A DNA stretch of 64,000 nucleotides, taken from Monilinia fructicola (taxonomy: Eukaryota > Ascomycota > Leotiomycetes > Helotiales > Sclerotiniaceae). The position numbers and the translations under genes were made by a program. Location of the stretch: contig VICG01000007.1 in NCBI GenBank assembly GCA_008692225.1, forward strand, positions 1,213,501-1,277,500, in the 5' to 3' direction. Every line of letters begins with the position of its first letter. Within the stretch, counting starts at the first letter, position 1. The notes beneath the pieces are model-generated. The model saw only the letters and a list, made by a program, of their open reading frames with translations, made no database searches and was not told where the DNA came from. This document shows, piece by piece, positions 35,876-48,798 of this stretch.

Positions 35876-38851
35876 ATGTTGTTGCAGTTTTTGTTTGCAT
35901 GGGCACTAGCTCTACGGTCATGTGTCGCTCAGAATTTTACAAATAGCACATGGCCAATACATAACAATGGTCTGACTACGCAGGTTGAGTGGGATCACTA
36001 TAGTCTGATAGTCAATGGGGAACGCTTCTTTCTATGGTCAGGCGAGCTACATTATTGGCGAATTCCTGTGCCTGAACTCTGGGTTGATATACTTCAGAAG
36101 ATCAAGGCTGCTGGTTTTAATACATTCGCAATCTACACGCACTGGTACTTTCATAACCCAAACCCTGAAACGCTTGATTTCGAAAATGCGGCACACAACT
36201 TCACCAGGATTTTCGATCTCGCCAAGGAGCTGGGCATGTACGTGGTCTTTAGACCAGGGCCCTATGTGAATGCAGAGTCCAATGGCGGAGCATTTCCATT
36301 GTGGTTGACGACAGGAGCTTATGGCGCGTTGAGAAATAACGACACCAGATACACTGAAGCTTGGACCCCTTTCTGGGAAAAGGTTGCCTCCATCGTTGCC
36401 CCATATCAACTCACCAATGGCGGGAACGTTCTCACTTACCAAATTGAGAACGAGCTGGGTTCACAATGGCGTGGAAACCCATTAAACAAAGTTCCCAATT
36501 TCTCATCAATTCAATACATGGAAGCATTAGAAGCCTCAGCACGAGCTCAAGGTATCACGATACCATTCCAAGCCAACGATCCCAATCTGAAGTCGGACTC
36601 TTGGTCAAAAGACTTCTACGACGGGTACGGATCAGTTGATGTTTATGGCATGGACTCTTACCCAGCATGCTGGACCTGTAATTTGACTGAATGCGACTCC
36701 ACCAATGGAGCATACAAGCCCTTCAATGTCATTGATTACTATGATCATTTTGAAGCAATTTCACCAACACAGCCATCATTTCTTCCAGAATTTCAGGGTG
36801 GCAGTTTTAACCCTTGGGGTGGCCCAGAAGGTGGATGCCCAGAGAACTCTCCTGCCGATTTCGCTAATCTCTTCTACCGTAACAATGTTGGACAAAGAGT
36901 AACCGCTATGAGTCTCTACATGCTTTATGGAGGAACAAATTGGGGCTGGCTAGCTGCCCCTGTTGTGGCGACCAGCTACGATTATTCAAGTCCGATATCT
37001 GAAAATCGGATGATCAATGACAAGTATGCCGAAACCAAGTTGTTTGGCCACTTTCTGCGGGTGGCAAAAGATCTAACAAAGACTGACCGAATCGGAACGA
37101 ACCAAACTGCCTCTACCAATCCCAATGTAGTGTACTCTCATCTTCTCAATCCTGACAACAATGCTGGCTTTTATGTTACGATTCACCAGCAATCAACAGT
37201 TGGTACCAGGGAAGAATTCTACATCAAGGCAAACACGTCCAAAGGTGCATTCACGATTCCTCAAAAGGCTGCACCCATTGTTTTAAATGGTTTCCAATCC
37301 AAGATCATTGTGACGGATTTCAACTTTGGATCTCACTCACTGTTATACTCTACGGCTGAAGTCCTTTCCCATTCCATTGTGGATGATCAAGATATCCTAG
37401 CCCTATGGATGCCAACTGGTGAATCTGGCGAATTTGTTGTGACTGGTGCGAAATCTGGTAACATTTCCAGCTGTGGAGGCTGTTCTTCCGTTGGGTTCTA
37501 TCCCCAGGGGAATGATCTACTCGTGACCATTTCTCAATCAGAGGGTCTTAGTATACTGACATTTGATGATGGACTTCGTATACTTGCCATGGATAGATCA
37601 TACGCATACAAGTTCTGGGTCCCGGTACTGACAGCAGACCCATTCAGTCCCGCGAATGAGACTGTATTCGTTCAAGGCCCGAGTCTAGTTAGAAGCGCTG
37701 CTTATTCCTCGAATGGTGCGACATTGTCTCTCACGGGAGATAACAATGGAACTTCGACACATCTCGAGATCTTCCCACCCAAATCCGTAAGCGAAGTCAC
37801 TTGGAACGGTCAAGCTATCTCTACAAAGAAGACAGATTACGGTAGCTTAATCGGTAGTCTCATTGGCCCCGCCCTGAATTCCTTGACCTTACCAACCATT
37901 TCTGGTTGGAAAGCCAATGACAGCTTACCTGAGCGTTTCCTTAATTATGATGATAGCTGGTGGGTCGCTGCTGATCACATGAATACCTCAAACCCAAACA
38001 AACCACAAACACTTCCAGTGCTCTACATTGATGATTACGGCTATCATGTTGGTAACCATCTCTGGCGTGGAAGATTCGAAGGATCGGCAAGTGGCGTATA
38101 TCTTAGCGTCACCGGAGGTCGAGCTTTTGGATACAGTGCTTGGCTAAACGGCGAATTTATTGGTTCATACATAGGAGCTGCGTACCCCGATACGGGGAAC
38201 TTGGCATTCTCCTTTGGTAATGCAACCGTAAACTCAAATTCTACCAACATTCTCCTCATCCTCCAAGATAACTCTGGTCATGATGAAACCAGCCAAGCAC
38301 TCAATCCCCGAGGAATCAATAACGCAACTCTAATCAGCTCCTCTGCCAAGAAGTTCACATCCTGGAAAGTGACCGGCACAGCAGGCAAACCAGATACCGC
38401 AATAGACCCCGTCCGGGGTATCCTCTCAGAAGGTGGTCTTTACGCTGAGCGTCTTGGATGGCACCTACCTGGTTTCGATGACAGTGAATGGTCTTCTGCT
38501 TCGCCAGCTAACATCTCATCATCAGCCGGTGTAACATTCTACCGTACCACCGTCCCCCTAGCCATTCCCACCGGTCTCGACGTAGCCATCGCCTTCACTC
38601 TCAAAGCTTCTCCCTCAAATGCGGCTCTTCGTGCTCTCCTCTTTGTAAATGGTTATCAGTATGGACGATTTAGTCCTTGGATTGGGAACCAAGTTGAATT
38701 TCCTGTGCCTCCGGGAATTTTGAATTATGATGGAGATAATGTTATTGGGTTGAGTGTTTGGAATCAGGAAGAGGGTGCTGAAAATGTGGGTATTGATGTT
38801 GGCTGGAAGGTCACTGAGGCCTTTGCAAGTAGTTTTGAGCCCATTTTTTGA
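35876..38851 (+). CDS. Secreted beta-galactosidase, GH35
   Basis: Releases terminal beta-linked galactose from pectin side chains, galactans or lactose outside the cell. One exon, 991 residues, close to the roughly 1000 of fungal GH35 enzymes. A signal peptide ([18 protein letters not shown]) is followed by the TIM barrel with [30 protein letters not shown] and [14 protein letters not shown]. The acid/base Glu is in [10 protein letters not shown] near residue 197, and the nucleophile Glu in [13 protein letters not shown] near residue 306. C-terminal beta-sandwich domains follow; many NxS/T sites suggest glycosylation. No frame errors. A TATA box precedes it; no gene of related function is adjacent. 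Confidence 0.93.
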   Translation: MLLQFLFAWALALRSCVAQNFTNSTWPIHNNGLTTQVEWDHYSLIVNGERFFLWSGELHYWRIPVPELWVDILQKIKAAGFNTFAIYTHWYFHNPNPETLDFENAAHNFTRIFDLAKELGMYVVFRPGPYVNAESNGGAFPLWLTTGAYGALRNNDTRYTEAWTPFWEKVASIVAPYQLTNGGNVLTYQIENELGSQWRGNPLNKVPNFSSIQYMEALEASARAQGITIPFQANDPNLKSDSWSKDFYDGYGSVDVYGMDSYPACWTCNLTECDSTNGAYKPFNVIDYYDHFEAISPTQPSFLPEFQGGSFNPWGGPEGGCPENSPADFANLFYRNNVGQRVTAMSLYMLYGGTNWGWLAAPVVATSYDYSSPISENRMINDKYAETKLFGHFLRVAKDLTKTDRIGTNQTASTNPNVVYSHLLNPDNNAGFYVTIHQQSTVGTREEFYIKANTSKGAFTIPQKAAPIVLNGFQSKIIVTDFNFGSHSLLYSTAEVLSHSIVDDQDILALWMPTGESGEFVVTGAKSGNISSCGGCSSVGFYPQGNDLLVTISQSEGLSILTFDDGLRILAMDRSYAYKFWVPVLTADPFSPANETVFVQGPSLVRSAAYSSNGATLSLTGDNNGTSTHLEIFPPKSVSEVTWNGQAISTKKTDYGSLIGSLIGPALNSLTLPTISGWKANDSLPERFLNYDDSWWVAADHMNTSNPNKPQTLPVLYIDDYGYHVGNHLWRGRFEGSASGVYLSVTGGRAFGYSAWLNGEFIGSYIGAAYPDTGNLAFSFGNATVNSNSTNILLILQDNSGHDETSQALNPRGINNATLISSSAKKFTSWKVTGTAGKPDTAIDPVRGILSEGGLYAERLGWHLPGFDDSEWSSASPANISSSAGVTFYRTTVPLAIPTGLDVAIAFTLKASPSNAALRALLFVNGYQYGRFSPWIGNQVEFPVPPGILNYDGDNVIGLSVWNQEEGAENVGIDVGWKVTEAFASSFEPIF

Positions 38852-39967
38852 TGCGGCGTACTTGCAACCGGGGTGGACTGAGGAGAGACTACAGTATGCT
38901 TGAACCGGGCTGCACTACCACAAAGTGGTAGTAATGATAATCATGATATGACATATGAAGGAGGGCAAATTAATTTATGATTTGAATTATGTTGGATTGC
39001 CAAACATCGTACGCAACGTAATCAATTTTCTAACTGCTACTCTTTTGAATGCAGATGTCGGATCTCTTAGAAGGCTTGGTAATTTTTGAAAGTCTGCCTC
39101 CCTTATTTCGCCAAAGCTCCTTCGTGTAAAATTATGTGTATCAAAGATTACTTTTGGGAGGAGCAATGAAGTTTATTTTGATTAAACAGAAGTTGTTCTC
39201 GATATAATTACCTGTTTTTATACTTTCCAATCTTGTCACTGACCACCACATCCACCACATCCACGACGTGATATAAGTCTTACATACAGTGGTTTTCCGC
39301 CAAATGGAACACCCGTTAACTTGGTTATTTATATCAAACTTGCGCAAGTGTTACATCAGGATTTCTTTTGTGGCAATCTAGTAATTTCCGTGAGTTTTCA
39401 TACTTACTACAAGATTGTATGTTTTCTTTATTTTGAGAAGCTCAAGTGATGCAAAGATCATTATAATTAATATTAAATTTCTTTTTCTGGGATACCTATG
39501 TTGGCCCGGGGAGCATAAGGGTTAATAGCTTCCAAATTTTGATTCGTATACTCGAAGTTTAATCGTCGGTACGGAAATGGAAAGAAAAGATAAGGGGTAA
39601 ATTGGATTCTAACACTCGGATCAGTTGTTTTCCTGTGCCCAAATTAAACATTTATTTCGAGTGGACCTTTCCAGTTTTCTTTAACTAGATCTTGAAATGG
39701 AAAACCAATTCTCACGTTGAGCTGATTCAAGTTTGATTGCTATGCATCAGGTTTGGCAAAATCACACTTTCATTGATGCCATAATTAGATCACAGCTATC
39801 TAATGCAATCTTACGTGCAAACGTCATGCTATCCAGCATCGGTAATCGCAATACACCCCCTTCAACATTTCATTCCCAAATAGTCGGATACCTTATGATT
39901 CAAGATTGAAGAAAGTTTGCTGATACATGCATACATCCACCCGTCTCTGAAGTGGTGGTGTTGCAAA
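38852..39967. other. Spacer, nothing recognised
   Basis: AT-rich 3' flank of the beta-galactosidase (+) and of the convergent Cys-rich gene (-). Only very short unsupported frames. Confidence 0.5.
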
Positions 39968-40555
39968 CTAATGATTCCTCGGATCTCGATCTATAAAATA
40001 CGCCTCATCATACCCATACTTTTTCAACAATGCAGCAATATCCTCATAAAAGCTCCCGAAATCATTCCACAGATCTTCTGTGCACTTTTCAAACTCGTGC
40101 AAAAGTTCTTCCTTTCCCCTTTTCAAGTTTTCGGCATCGTTTAGAAAAGTGTCTTCCAATTCTTCAACCTTTGTCTGCCAAAGGCCACGCTCTCTATAAA
40201 ATGACAGGTTGAATGCCGCGTCGCCCAGAGATTTCTTCTTTTCGAGCTCGTCATCGTTAGACATGGCGAGGGCAGCCCTAAGTTCTGCTTGGCAATCTTC
40301 GACGATCTTATCTCGGGCACACTTTGCTGCAGCACGTTGTTCCGGGGTAGGTCTAGGTCGTGTTCCATATTCGTCGATCCCTCGTTGGCATTCCGAACAA
40401 AAGGAGCGGCCTTCAGCTGGCATCGGACTTTCGCTTTGGTCTTTGAGGCCTTCCGTGCACTCCCCTAACCGATTGGTCACTTTCGCTTCATCACACATAT
40501 CTTCCTCGTTGCTCTCGTGACCGCAGATGTGCTGGAGTCGTCTTTTGAAACACAT
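39968..40555 (-). CDS. Small Cys-rich hypothetical protein with coiled-coil tail
   Basis: Intact 195-residue frame starting MCFKRRLQHICGHESN. An N-terminal Cys/His cluster (C2, C11, H13, C20, C33, then FCSECQRG) could bind metal. The second half is rich in Glu, Lys and Leu and predicts helical or coiled-coil structure (ELEKKKSLGDAA, VEELEDTFLNDAE, HEFEKCTEDLW). I do not know the function. The MC...CG opening resembles that of the gene at 18572-19138, but the remainder does not align, so paralogy is not shown. Confidence 0.6.
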   Translation of the reverse strand: MCFKRRLQHICGHESNEEDMCDEAKVTNRLGECTEGLKDQSESPMPAEGRSFCSECQRGIDEYGTRPRPTPEQRAAAKCARDKIVEDCQAELRAALAMSNDDELEKKKSLGDAAFNLSFYRERGLWQTKVEELEDTFLNDAENLKRGKEELLHEFEKCTEDLWNDFGSFYEDIAALLKKYGYDEAYFIDRDPRNH

Positions 40556-41697
40556 GATTGGCAGCTTTTGGCGAGTATCTTGATGGTACGGCTGATGTGC
40601 AGGTGTCAGCTAATTAGCTTGGCTCTAAAAAATACAATAATTTATTCACTCACTCACTCACTCACGAGAGGGAAGATGCGGTCAGGAAAAAAGCCGTTAA
40701 GCCAAGGAAAAAGTAATATTCTTGGTGGATAAACGAGCAGGTTCAACTTATTGTGGGTGTGGGTATGCGCAAGGTTATCTGGATTCTGAGGTTATACTAG
40801 TCCTGTCAAAGATAGCGAAGCAGCGGTTGACTCTGTTGATTTTATAGATGATTTCGATCTCAAATGAGAGAAGGAAAAAGAAGCAGCAAAGGTGGAATTG
40901 CGATTTCTTTTATGCATATCTGAAGCGACACCTGTGACACCCTATTTTGAGAGAAACATGTCGTAGCAGTCATAAGCATGGTGTTTTAAACGTCCACAGA
41001 AATCGAAGTTATGGGACGACTTCAAATCAGTGTGACATATGACAGATCTGCAGTGAAATCACGTCTTTGGCGGTGGATTTTGATGCAGGAAATTCATTGA
41101 TTCACGATTAATGTGTTATTATGGAAACTTGATGATTAATCGTGACATTTTTGGCATGGCTCAGAGTCTTTTGTGATGTTAGTGCTCTACTTTGACTCTA
41201 ATACATGTTCTGATTCGATTCCAACAATCGGTTTTCTTATTCATTCTGAAGAGATATATGCAAGTTTTAATACACACGGTTATTATCAGAGTCCTCATAC
41301 ATCATTACATGACGTTGGAGCAGTCATGGGCGATATTTACACAGAGTGTGTCAAAAGAATAAAATTACCTGGATCCGTGATTGGAGCAATTCTTTAAGTG
41401 AATCAGTGAAATCGATACGTGCTTTCGAATAGATCTTTAGTGATAAATTTATGGAATGAGTCATTTGGCAATGTATTATCTGCGCCAATGGGAATCCTGC
41501 CGCTCATTAATGAATCATCGTTCATAGGGTCGTATCAAAAGTCACGTCAGCCAAATGTATGCAAATATAGCTCAGTAGTGTCAAGATCTTTGGCATAGAA
41601 AATGCATTTACTGAAGCGGTAATTGGTATCTAAGTAGCTCCCAGACTCCTGCAGTGCTTTCCTGCTTTGATTAGGCTAGCATCATTCCGTTCTCTGT
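40556..41697. other. Spacer with CTCA microsatellite
   Basis: Contains (ACTC)n at about 40645-40663 just upstream of the Cys-rich gene, and otherwise no gene; a 74-residue + frame at 41173-41397 is unsupported. Confidence 0.5.
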
Positions 41698-42697
41698 CTA
41701 TTCACGAGAATCATCAACCTTCTGGATGAAATTCAAGACCCACGTACGTTCCTCCATCGATTCCATCCCTAATTGGTCTGCGTTGAAAGCCCGTTCATAG
41801 CCTAGACCATTGGGCATGATAACTCTGATCTCGGGGATTTTCATCGCATCGCCAGTTGCCTTGACCTTCCTCGTTCTGACATTGCCAACAGTGCTCAAGC
41901 TGGTCTCGAAGCATGCTCGGACAACTTGTTTGCACTTCGTAACATTTCTCTGGGTAACGAGACCCTCGGAACCACCTTGAAAGACAACCTCAGTCAAGTT
42001 TCGGAAGCAGATATACGCCTGAGGAGATTGGCTGATTGCCGACCAGTCCCGAGGCTGTGCGGCTATGTGAAGAGATTGAAAAATGTGGAGGTTGCTTGCA
42101 GTTGTAGACGACCGAGGGAACAGCGTAGAAGCCCAATGGGACTCTGCTCGTTGCCGGGTTGTATCCCATGAACGAATCTTTGACCAGGACACTGTCAACT
42201 GCAGCATTAAAGAGTGGGTAGGGAGTGTTTCCGGCGTATTCGGTTCCGGAGATGTAGAAGTTCTCATGCAAGGTATAGAGCTTGATAAACTCATACCGAC
42301 TCTCCTTGTTGATTCGAAATGTAATGGGGCTGGGGGAACGACTGCAGACCAAGCCGTTGTAGATGTCAATCTCGATTGTCCTCGGATGAGAATAGTCCCA
42401 GATCTTACAGCGCAACTTCTTGGAGAGACGTTGTAAGAAACACTCTGGGTCGCTTGGTGACCTCGTAGCTTGATTGGTCGCAGGGCGGGAATCTCGCGTA
42501 CGACAGTAGCTGGTTATCTGAGTAGTAGGGGCATATACGGCAAGAGCTGCATATGGTGAGCGCCGTCTTGGTCGAGCAATTGGTGCCACGGTAGGGTTGT
42601 TGCGGGGTGGGTTCAGACGCAGCGAAAAACGGGTGGGTCTGTTGTAGGGGGAAACGTGATCTCGTGTCGATTTAAATCGGATAGTTCGATCTGCCAT
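41698..42697 (-). CDS. 2EXR-domain protein, one frameshift
   Basis: The N-terminal frame (from 42697) has a basic, Pro/Arg-rich leader and then the 2EXR signature: FLQRLSKKLRCKIWDYSHPR followed by ITFRINKESRYEFIKLYTL. 2EXR proteins are a large, uncharacterised family expanded in fungi. Near 42080-42110 the frame must change by one base. The rest is read in the frame ending at 41698 (QPRDWSAISQ, then CFRNLTEVVFQ, and GYERAFNADQLG near the end). With this correction the whole gene is one exon of about 333 residues. Whether it is a live gene cannot be judged from one indel. Confidence 0.65.
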
Positions 42698-42763
42698 TTC
42701 TTCAGAGACTTAGTATGGAGACCAATGTTTTTTTTTCATGTTGAGATAAGACTTACTAGCTTT

Positions 42764-42945
42764 GTTGGTTGTTCGCTTGAAGGTTAGGATGAAAGATTCG
42801 GTGCAGTTAAAGCTGGAGGTACTGACGAATGGCTGTTAGCTTTAAAGACAAGATAAAAGATTCAAGCCGAATAAGTTGGATGGGTGGCCAGTTGGCTGTT
42901 AGCTTCAAATGCAAGATGAAAGATTCAGGTTGAATAAATTGGAGG
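42764..42945 (-). repeat. Diverged tandem repeat, about 62-67 bp unit, at least three copies
   Basis: Copies begin near 42764, 42828 and 42891 (GTTGGCTGTTAGCTTCAAAT or similar, then AAGATGAAAGATTC, and ending TGGAGG-like); a fourth partial copy starts near 42960. Many differences between copies are C/T or G/A. It lies 70-250 bp upstream of the 2EXR start, in its presumed promoter or 5' UTR. Confidence 0.7.
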
Positions 42946-45900
42946 GTATTGACGCTGGATTGTTTGGTTCAAGCTTCAGATAGAATATTTAAAAAAGGGG
43001 AAGACTTACAAACTAAAATGCTCTATTGCACTTTTTTGAAAAATTGATAGTTAGATTGGCTCTACCTGGAGAGTAGCGCACTTTATAAGCAAAGGAAGGC
43101 TTTAATCGAGATAGATCAAAATTCTAAGCGAAGATTTTGCCCTAGAATATTGAGAAATGCGCCACAAGCAAAAAATTTTAAATGATGAGAAGATGTGAAT
43201 CATCCCAGATACAGTGAATACTCTTTCTTGGAAGGTAATAGTGAAAGATTTGCATAATGGGCTGATATTTGACAATGGGTAAAACAAGGAATATATCTAC
43301 CTATACTTCGCTTCGGGATCAAGCGAACATGACTTGAAGTTACCTAGGCCTCGCTTCGATCTGCCTCGCTTCGACCCCTTCGACTAGCAAACACAACATG
43401 GGGTTCTTTGTAGGAACTTACTAGGCTAAACATACAATTGTTACCTCTATTTTCGTTATATAACTGAACTGCTTATGAGTGAATATATGGCCTTGGTTAT
43501 AGATTGATAAAGAGGATTAGACTCACTTTCACTCTTTTGTTTCAAATCAATGAAAACCAGTATTGTGCATTGAAACACCTAATCGCATAATTATTTTATT
43601 CTTACATCCAATCCCCTATTGACTCAATTGTCAATGAAGTATCAACTATGGTGAATAGACATATTGCTTAAGCACCATCATAGAATCTGGTCAGACTTCT
43701 TGAAATTTCTTTTGTCCCATTCCAATGTTTTGAATCTTTCTCAAATGACCAAGTAAAGCATGGGTCTTTGATAGTTCAGTGTTTCTATGTATCAAGCCTC
43801 TAGAAGCTTCCAAATATCGAATCTAGTTGGATGTTTCAAAGCTCTCAGGACTAAGCTGATATGAAAAGATTTCTTCATACAAACAGATGCCTCATAAAGT
43901 GCATATCGTACGATGAGACGCCACACTAAATCAGTCATTCCTGACGGAAGGGGCTAATAGAATGACTATCCGCGATTCACCATAGTTTTGGCTGGAGCTG
44001 GTGTCCCAAAATGGCTATCTACCCGTTGATATACGATTTATTAGGTTGGGTTGGAACAACCGGGGGAAAAATGGTTGAAATTTTATCAGATAGTCATTAA
44101 TGATATATGACGGGAAATTACTTTCGCTCTTTGAAAATCAACCATATGCCTTTTGTATGCTACTCATTCCCGAGATTGATTCGATCTTTTCTGTATAGAT
44201 TATACTTCCTCATCCCCCAATCAAATACTCTACCTTTTAGCTATAATCTCTACTCTTCCCCTTGCCCTTCATTCCCTTATTTCCTTCCTTTGACGTCCTA
44301 TGATAGGAAATTAACTGTATGGTTATAAAGGCAAAAAACTGTTATATCTTTGAACATCCGAAGGGTGAGGTACAATCCAAAGTAAATGGGTCAAACCTGG
44401 CTGGCGCAAGAGTAACATGATTTCATTTTCTTTCCCATGAGAGTAATTTACCGTGTATGTCATAGCTTTGAGCTCCAGGGCTTTGAGATTTAGGTTTATC
44501 TAAGCATGGCGGAGGAATTATATGAGTCATTTGTAGCTCAATTCTAACCTATAAGTCCTGTTAAGTGATAAGATTCAAGTATACACAACTTGACATTCCA
44601 AATTTATGTTTCCGTAGATTAAATTTCCAGATCCCCGCTTATTAGATTCATAACCCAGCTTTCAATGAGGCTCTAACATGGATTTCAGTAGCTTTTCTGA
44701 GTAATTTCAATCAATCAACGAGCCGGAGTCGGGAATCTAAAGTCTCTGCCATTGACAACTATTTGATTGTGGTATTCTAGAGGGTTGGGTGGTATTCTTC
44801 TATACACAGCTCTGGCCATTAAGATTTAGTTCGGAGACACAACTGTGCGTATATATAGGCTTGGATACATGCCCTTTACAATAAGTAATCCCTGACCCAG
44901 TTACACTAACCTACACAGGGATCGATTCTTTGAAAAGGTTTCTAGCTTCAAATTTTCTAGTTCAGTATCTCGAGTTAACTTACTAAAGCTCTCATAATTT
45001 CTGCTCTTCAGTATCCAAAGCTTCTGACAGTACGAAGATGCGAAGATGTGTTCCTATTCACAGGAATTCCCTCGACGTACCTTATTCCTCAACATTCCAA
45101 ATCAGGCTCCGTTGGATCGACAAATTTTCCTCCTTAACTCTACAAGTAATGTGGCCTATGGTGCGCCTGGCCGCTCAGTATCTTACAATCGTTCACGGTA
45201 GACATGGGGTTAGTACCGGGCTTAGAAGCGTAAGGCCTGTAGCGGCAACTCTGCGATACACAGCGATAGTTACATTAGGGAATTAGGGTCAAGTTCTGGG
45301 GATAAGGCTATCCAGGTCATATTGCGCTAGGAAAGGGGACCAATTGATGGGTCTACAAGACGGATTTTGCAGAGGCTTAAAGGTGTCTCGAAAAGACTCG
45401 GAATAGCTTCAATTGTGCCCTTCTGGGAGGTTTCCTATTGGGATGAGTGATGAAAAATTAATCTATTAGCTGCGATCATAGGTCTACATACCCGAAGACT
45501 GATACGATCAGTCCAGAACACTCAAAGCTCTACAAGTAGAGCCCCTTCTGCGACACCTTTCAACCAATTATCTCCCTTACGCATGAATTGACCGAGTCAA
45601 TTCCTAATAAGATCAGTATATTGGCAGGACATCGAGAAATTCGGCGAAATATATGGCTTGGGAAGTAGTGGAGAATGGAATGAAAGAGAGAGGGCGGGGA
45701 TGACGGAGTGACCTGTCAGTCTGCGTGTATCTCTGCAAGCTACCGAAAAGAAGCGCCTGAAGATTTGAAACTACCACTTGCCGCTTTCTTTTGATGTTAT
45801 AATACGCAGCAACGGATGCCGCTAAGAGCACGTTAAGAATAGCTCTGCATTCCAATCAAGATTTGTGAGAACGACCTACAGATTGTTCCATAACTGATCT

Positions 45901-46473
45901 GCGTCTTCCAGCACAGTAAAAGTGACATGATAATTTGAAAGTCCATCGGTAGATGTAATCTTACACAGGTTCATGAAAATATTTCCATATTTCAAGACTT
46001 TCAAAAGAGGATTGGCTTGGGAGTTGGATGAAGGACAAAGTCAATTATCTAAATCTTCAACTGATTTTCATGAAATTTTTATAACCTCACTGTCGCATCA
46101 CGTTGAATAAATCTATGAAGTTCAAACTAAACAGATGAATATTGGGCAAACATCCATTCAATCCGCTTTGGGGAGTCCGTAAACCCATCGGCAGTGCTAT
46201 GAATACGAATCTCTGCCAAGAGTGATACCCAACATCACAACCTCAATGAATACACTGTCAAATTGAGTACAAGCGCAACAACTTCACAAACCTAGATTCA
46301 AGAAAATAATCCCTGTGCCTAAAATGTAGCAGGATAAACAAGAGGAACATAATATTATTAGCGGTTACTTTTGTACCAGAGTAAATGTATTCGCGTGAAA
46401 TCGTGAGACCCTCGAGTCTCTAGCTCGTACCCCATTCCCCATGCCAAACTATTGATCCGTACACAAAACCAAG
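42946..46473. other. 3.5 kb gene desert, AT-rich
   Basis: I find no open frame with family features on either strand. The sequence is AT-rich with many stops in all frames. A small perfect hairpin, GCTCTAC-AA-GTAGAGC, lies at about 45527-45542. CTCGCTTCGA-like units recur near 43312-43380. Could be relic repeat sequence. Confidence 0.5.
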
Positions 46474-48798
46474 CTAATAAGCAACCAGACTGGTCAAGCC
46501 ATCCAATTCTCTCTGAAAGTTCCTGTGCTGCGAGATATTATAGGTATACGCATCCAAGAAGCTCTTGGCTCCTTTCACCATATTCAATCCCTCCTCCGTT
46601 TTGCCCACGCTTCCAGCGGTCACAACGCCATAAGAATCCACCACTTCACTGCCATTACTAAAAGAAATTCCATCAACCTCACAGGCAACTTTTACCAACT
46701 TGACTCCTTCTCCTGTAGCACCAATGGCCTTGCAATGACCGAAAGCTTCGCGAACCCAGTGAATTACTCGTCCTTGCTTGAGTAAAGTAGAGACGTGCTC
46801 ACCGCCGGGAACATAGATAGAGTCGAACATTGTACTTCTCATGCCTTCAAAGTGGTGGTCTGCGCTTACGCTCTTGCCGCCTGAACTCTTGATAGGTTGT
46901 CTCTTGGGACCGATGGTAAATGGCAGAGCGCCCGCTACGGTAAGTGCACCCTTAACGGCTTCGTATTCGAGGAAGTTGAAACCGTCAGCAATAATTATTG
47001 CGACCATTCGAGAAGCAATTGTAGGTGGTAATCCTAGAGCTTCTGGAGTAAAATCAAATTGCGATAGACCCTTTGCCTTCTTACCATGGTTTGGACGTCC
47101 GGCTTTGGTGGGGGTAGGAGCACCAGCTTTTTCGGCTACGGCTTGTGCAAGTCCGAGGTCAATATCAGTCAGACGCTCAACCATACGCTCATATACGACT
47201 GGATCATCGCAGTGATCCAGCTCGAAGCCTAGAGCGTTGATAATATGAGATTTTTCAATTTCTGAAACCGAGTTCCAGAATAATTGAGCTTGGGAGAAAT
47301 GCTCCTTAAATTTTGTTGAGTTGAGACGTTGTTTCATGCCTGCAACTTTCTCAGGGTATTCGTAGTAGGCGCCCTCAGATTGTTTGGTTGGAGGAATGAC
47401 GCTTTCACGGTTGGGCCAGTAGTTGATTTTGCCCTTGGTGATCCGGTGTCGCGATTGTCCATCACGGTGGTTGTTCATAACAGGGCATACAGGTCTGTTG
47501 ACGGGCAATTCTTGCCAGTTGACACCTAGACGTGAAAGTTGAGTATCAAAGTAAGAGAAGTTGCGGCCCTGCAAAAGGGGGTCATCTGAAAAGCCTACAC
47601 CAGGCACAGTATGGGCAGTGCAGAAAGCGACTTGCTCAGTTTGTGTGAAATATTCATCAACGTTCTTGTTGAGCTCTAATTCTCCAATGTATCTGACTGG
47701 GAGTATATCTTCAGGCCAGACCTTAGTGGCATCCAAGATATCGAAATCAAATTCATCTTGACGGCTTTCCTCGCAGATCTGGATTCCAAACTTCCATTTT
47801 GGATAACATCCACTTTCAATAGCTGTCCAGAGATCTTTGCGATGGAAATCTGGATCTTGGCCAGCAATCTTTAATGCCTCATCCCAAACTAAAGAATGAA
47901 CTCCCAGAGTTGGTGTAAAGTGGAATTTGACAAATGACCGTTTACCTTCGGCATTTGTCAAAGTGTATGTGTTAACGCCAAAACCTTGCATCATACGGTA
48001 AGATCTTGGGATACCCCGATCACTCATGGCCCACATAAACATGTGGGTAGCTTCTGTATGTAGGAATTGGAAATCCCAGAAGTTGTTATGTGCAGATTGT
48101 GCTTGAGGAATTTCGTTATCCGGCTCAGGTTCTATGAAAAGTCAGTAACTACTACCGGATGTTTGAAGGGGAAAAAACTCACTTCCAGCATGAATGACGT
48201 CGGGGAACTTAATAGCATCTTGAATAAAGAAAACGGGAATATCGTTTCCAACAATATCCCAATTACCCTCATCAGTATAGAACTTAACAGCAAAGCCTCG
48301 TACATCTCTGACGGTATCAGCACTTCCACGAGAACCTAAGACTGTCGAGAAGCGGACGAAGACTGGTGTAGTGCGAGAAGTATCCGTAAGAACACCGGCG
48401 TTTGTAACATCCTATGATACTTTCAGCTTTTGATCACCCGAAATCGGGTTGTAAATGAAAGAACTCACGTCAGCGCTCTCGTAAAGTTTGAAGGTACCGA
48501 AAGCTCCAGCACCACGCGCATGAACCACTCGTTCTGGAATACGCTCATGATCAAACTTCATAATCTTCTCTCTACCGAAGTTATCTTCTAGCAGTAACGG
48601 ACCCTGGCGATCACCGTCTGAAGCAGATAGCCAATTATCATGATTGCTAGATTTGACACCAAAGTCGCTGGTAAGAGACTCCTTTGTGTTAGGTTCCCTG
48701 ATCTCAGGCTGCATATCTGCAGTCTTCTTGTTGGATGACATGGTGGAAGATACGGCTTCTCCTGCTTTCTGGACTGTAGCTCCAATGACTGACTGCAT
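46474..48798 (-). CDS. Large-subunit catalase
   Basis: Haem enzyme splitting hydrogen peroxide. Three exons inferred: 48798-48469, 48411-48183, 48131-46474, with introns of 57 and 51 nt (GTGAGT donors); 738 residues. The catalytic His is in [11 protein letters not shown] and the Asn in [14 protein letters not shown]. The proximal haem Tyr is in [13 protein letters not shown]. Residues from about 550 form the extra C-terminal flavodoxin/DJ-1-like domain ([20 protein letters not shown]) that marks large-subunit catalases. No secretion signal is seen, so it fits the spore-type intracellular class (CatA/CAT-1-like). No frame errors. Confidence 0.93.

Noticed and set aside
48132..48329. Minus-strand frame of 65 residues within the catalase
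   Set aside because: It is an alternative frame of catalase exon 2; the true frame carries the haem-pocket motif.
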